Translations under genes and position numbers: made by a program | In this document: piece after piece, positions 14,846-16,711 of the stretch | Layout: every line of letters begins with the position of its first letter | Position numbering within the stretch: position 1 is the stretch's first letter | Origin: Methanobacteriota archaeon | Lineage (GTDB): Archaea; Thermoplasmatota; Poseidoniia; Poseidoniales; Poseidoniaceae | Reading direction: 5' to 3' | DNA length: 16,711 nt | Assembly (NCBI GenBank): GCA_002707335.2 | Contig: PAMN02000042.1 | Coordinates: forward strand, 33,324-50,034 | The notes under the pieces: model-generated | Seen by the model: only the letters and a program-made list of their open reading frames with translations | Told to the model about the DNA's origin: nothing | Database searches by the model: none

Positions 14846-15499
14846 ATGAGACCTGTACTAATTTCACGATTAGGTTGGTCACTACCGGGGATTACAATAT
14901 TGCTTTCGTCTCTTATACATCTTGTATCGGGTGATGCTAGAGATTTTCCTTTCTTCATATCAGAAGCGGATTATCCGGGCATACAGAGGTGGGTTTTCAC
15001 ACTCGGTTTTACATTGAATGGAATGATATTAATGTATTATTCTTGGTTATTATTCACAGCTAATAGGGAGCGAGCAAGATGGTATTGGATGCATATTTCG
15101 TTGGTGTTCGGAATCTGGGTAGGTGCGAACTTATGCGTACTTTCATTCATGGACATGTATGATCATATCGAAATTCATGTAGCAGCAGCACTGAACATAT
15201 TCTATTTCGGACTGGGATGGTGCGTAATAACACACATTGCATTGAAGGATGCCTCACCAACTGGAAAAAAAATACGATACTTTTCAGTATGTACCGCTGC
15301 TATTGGATTGTTAGGGTTGGTATACTCAATAAATTTGGGACTTCAAAAGTATCCTGAATTCGTTGATGGAGACTGGGACATGGTGAAGATGCAGCCATAC
15401 ATTGATTGGGCTGCACCTATGGAATACTTGCTTGCATTTTCATTCATAGCAACACTATATTCTTTTGAAAATGAATTGAATGGGGATGAAGAGGAATGA
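14846..15499 (+). CDS. Six-helix membrane protein, Frag1/DRAM/Sfk1-like
   Basis: A 217-residue integral membrane protein with about six hydrophobic helices, near 8-28, 48-70, 80-101, 108-131, 145-165 and 188-208. The first loop contains FPFFISEADYPGIQRWVF (34-51). This resembles the P-x-I-S-(E/D) loop of the Frag1/DRAM/Sfk1 family, and the last helix begins with WAAPMEYLL. Family members are known in eukaryotes for GPI-anchor remodelling, autophagy and lipid homeostasis; the role of archaeal relatives is unknown to me. Its stop overlaps the start of the amidotransferase gene (ATGA at 15496-15499), so the two are translationally coupled. The family call rests on motif memory and topology and is moderate; that it is a multi-pass membrane protein is clear. 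Confidence 0.75.
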   Translation: MRPVLISRLGWSLPGITILLSSLIHLVSGDARDFPFFISEADYPGIQRWVFTLGFTLNGMILMYYSWLLFTANRERARWYWMHISLVFGIWVGANLCVLSFMDMYDHIEIHVAAALNIFYFGLGWCVITHIALKDASPTGKKIRYFSVCTAAIGLLGLVYSINLGLQKYPEFVDGDWDMVKMQPYIDWAAPMEYLLAFSFIATLYSFENELNGDEEE

Positions 15500-16143
15500 A
15501 ACTTCTCGTAGTAGACCTGTTAGCCGAACGAGTTGCTTTTGGGGAAAAGGGAGTTGAAGAAATTATCAGACATTTTCCTGGCTACGAAGTCCTATTATGG
15601 GCACCTCATACTGATGAGCCAAGAAATTATCCGTTCGGAAAAAGAATTAACTCACCTGAAGATGCCGATGCAATAATCATAACTGGAAGCAGAAGAAATG
15701 TATCTATGTGGGAGCCTTGGATGGACGATGTTGCAGAATTAATTCAAACTACAGAAGTTCCTCTTTATGGCATCTGTTTTGGTCATCAAATAATTTGCAA
15801 GGCTCTTGGTGGAAAAGTAATACGAGCCCCTCAAAATTCCTCTTTTATCTCAAATGTCACATACAAGAACGGAAAGATGACAAAACAGTTGTTCACACAT
15901 CAAGACCATGTAATAGATTCAGGAGAAATGGAGGTCATAGGTTCTTCTGAGCACTGTGAAATAGCCGTTTGCAAGCACCCAACACGCCCGATTAGATCAG
16001 TCCAGTTTCATCCAGAAGCTGTCGCATCTCTACTGGAATTTTCTGTTGAGTGCGGAGACATGACCTCGGAAGAAAGAAGCGCATTTGGAAATGGAAAACA
16101 AGACCTTGATGTGACTGATTCTTTAATCAGTCCCAAGTACTAA
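15496..16143 (+). CDS. Class I glutamine amidotransferase (GMP synthase-like GATase domain, stand-alone)
   Basis: A 215-residue cytoplasmic protein. Class I GATase domains take ammonia from glutamine for a partner synthase. The catalytic triad is present: C94 in YGICFGHQ (91-98), and H172 and E174 in VQFHPEA (169-175). DADAIIITGSRRNV (57-70) supplies the oxyanion-strand region, and THQDHV (134-139) is typical of the GMP synthase-like group (COG0518). Stand-alone proteins of this group often have uncertain substrates, including gamma-glutamyl hydrolase-like activity; no synthase partner lies in the window. The start overlaps the preceding membrane-protein stop (ATGA), and GAGGA (15491-15495) directly abuts the ATG, so translation is probably coupled to the upstream gene. 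Family call firm; reaction unknown. Confidence 0.88.
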   Translation: MKLLVVDLLAERVAFGEKGVEEIIRHFPGYEVLLWAPHTDEPRNYPFGKRINSPEDADAIIITGSRRNVSMWEPWMDDVAELIQTTEVPLYGICFGHQIICKALGGKVIRAPQNSSFISNVTYKNGKMTKQLFTHQDHVIDSGEMEVIGSSEHCEIAVCKHPTRPIRSVQFHPEAVASLLEFSVECGDMTSEERSAFGNGKQDLDVTDSLISPKY

Positions 16144-16168
16144 ATTAGATGCAGTTAATAGCGCCAAC

Positions 16169-16711
16169 ATGGACGCGAATCAGTACTACCAAAGTTTGCT
16201 ACAGCAGGGACATTCACCCGAAAATGCTGCACATTTTACGAGTCAATATTATCCCGATTTTAATTCAGCCATTCAAGGTGCTGGAATGATTGCACCACCG
16301 CCTGACATAGGATTAGGAGGTTTAGGGGCATCTAGTATGGTTGCCCCATCCGGAAGTCTTGCTGCTGGTGGCGTTGCTGCCGGTGCTGCAACAACAGGTG
16401 CTGCAGCCGCAGGTGGAACATCTATTGCAACGATTGCTGTTGTTTCTGTTTTAGTTTTAGGAGGCGCAGGCACTGCTGGTTATTTCATTTATGACTACCT
16501 AACTGAGCCCGATTTCTACGGGGTAATTTACTGGGATGAATCTGGGTTTGGCTACCAATTTTCAGAAGAGGATTTGACGATGGTAATTCCAGCAGAGAAT
16601 AATCAGGATTGCGAGGAAATAACTTACATGTTTGATGCTGATTACGAATATGAAGATGGTTTATGTTACATAAAGAACCTTTACAGTTCATATGAAGTTG
16701 AAGATAAGGGA
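16169..16711 (+). CDS. Single-pass membrane protein with Ala/Gly-rich linker (partial, runs off the right edge)
   Basis: An open frame of 181 codons runs from the ATG at 16169 to the window end with no stop. Residues 1-31 (YYQSLLQQGHSPENAAHF, then TSQYYPDF) look like a short helical module with aromatic residues. Residues 40-83 are a low-complexity Ala/Gly/Pro/Ser stretch. A transmembrane helix spans about 84-108. The rest, from DYLTEPDFYG, is an acidic domain with C147 and C166. The small cytoplasmic head, linker, helix and outer acidic domain make a plausible membrane sensor or surface protein, but I do not recognise the family. No Shine-Dalgarno site precedes the ATG; AAATTAG at 16143-16149, about 25 bases upstream, could be the TATA of a leaderless message. 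Codon pattern and continuous frame make a real gene likely. Confidence 0.75.
   Translation, partial: MDANQYYQSLLQQGHSPENAAHFTSQYYPDFNSAIQGAGMIAPPPDIGLGGLGASSMVAPSGSLAAGGVAAGAATTGAAAAGGTSIATIAVVSVLVLGGAGTAGYFIYDYLTEPDFYGVIYWDESGFGYQFSEEDLTMVIPAENNQDCEEITYMFDADYEYEDGLCYIKNLYSSYEVEDKG

Noticed and set aside
5384..16143. A defence island or restriction-modification system built around the NERD protein
   Set aside because: No methyltransferase, helicase, toxin-antitoxin pair, integrase or CRISPR repeats are present; neighbours are housekeeping and surface genes, so only the single NERD-S1 gene remains a candidate.
16273..16473. Ala/Pro-rich reading frame on the minus strand
   Set aside because: It is the antisense image of the Ala/Gly-rich linker of the rightward membrane protein; GC-rich low-complexity DNA keeps both frames open.

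Overview
The window looks like a piece of genome from a planktonic marine archaeon, most likely a Poseidoniia-type (Marine Group II-like) member of Thermoplasmatota. This is inference from gene content and style. There are two lipoproteins sharing an AGCFGE lipobox, many exported multi-domain proteins, compact gene packing, few Shine-Dalgarno sites, and an archaeal HhH-MutS-type protein. No rRNA marker is present to prove the lineage. I see no tRNA, rRNA, CRISPR array, insertion sequence or integrase.

Layout, left to right. (1) A partial secreted protein gene runs leftward off the window (1-665). (2) A divergent intergenic region precedes a rightward run: isoleucyl-tRNA synthetase (ileS, 799-3936); an Asp-box lipoprotein one base later (3938-5326); a markedly AT-rich gene fusing a NERD nuclease-like domain to an S1 RNA-binding domain (5384-6580); and an HhH-MutS-core ATPase (6647-8569). 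(3) That run meets a leftward lipoprotein hydrolase of the CocE/X-Pro dipeptidyl-peptidase class (8570-10372), with stop codons abutting. (4) A divergent promoter region leads right into a surface-anchored LTD-amidohydrolase (10470-12896). Its end overlaps by 9 bases the end of the leftward cysteinyl-tRNA synthetase gene (cysS, 12888-14369), which lies downstream of a small NTF2-like gene (14403-14747). (5) A third divergent region leads right into a Frag1/DRAM/Sfk1-like membrane protein (14846-15499) coupled by an ATGA overlap to a class I glutamine amidotransferase (15496-16143). Last is a partial single-pass membrane protein with an Ala/Gly-rich linker (16169 to the window end).

Together the genes mix core translation (two class I tRNA synthetases), DNA/RNA maintenance (MutS-like, NERD-S1) and a large cell-surface complement. 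Six of the eleven genes encode secreted, lipid-anchored or membrane proteins, two of them probable surface hydrolases, which fits a heterotroph that degrades peptides or small organic amides outside the cell.

Most notable: the IleRS carries a GIHH tetrad where class I synthetases normally have HIGH. As I recall, this swapped form has been linked in some bacterial type 2 IleRS to extreme mupirocin resistance. The NERD-S1 fusion differs in base composition from everything around it and is the best candidate for an undescribed nucleic-acid-acting protein. The LTD-amidohydrolase is an unusual surface enzyme architecture.
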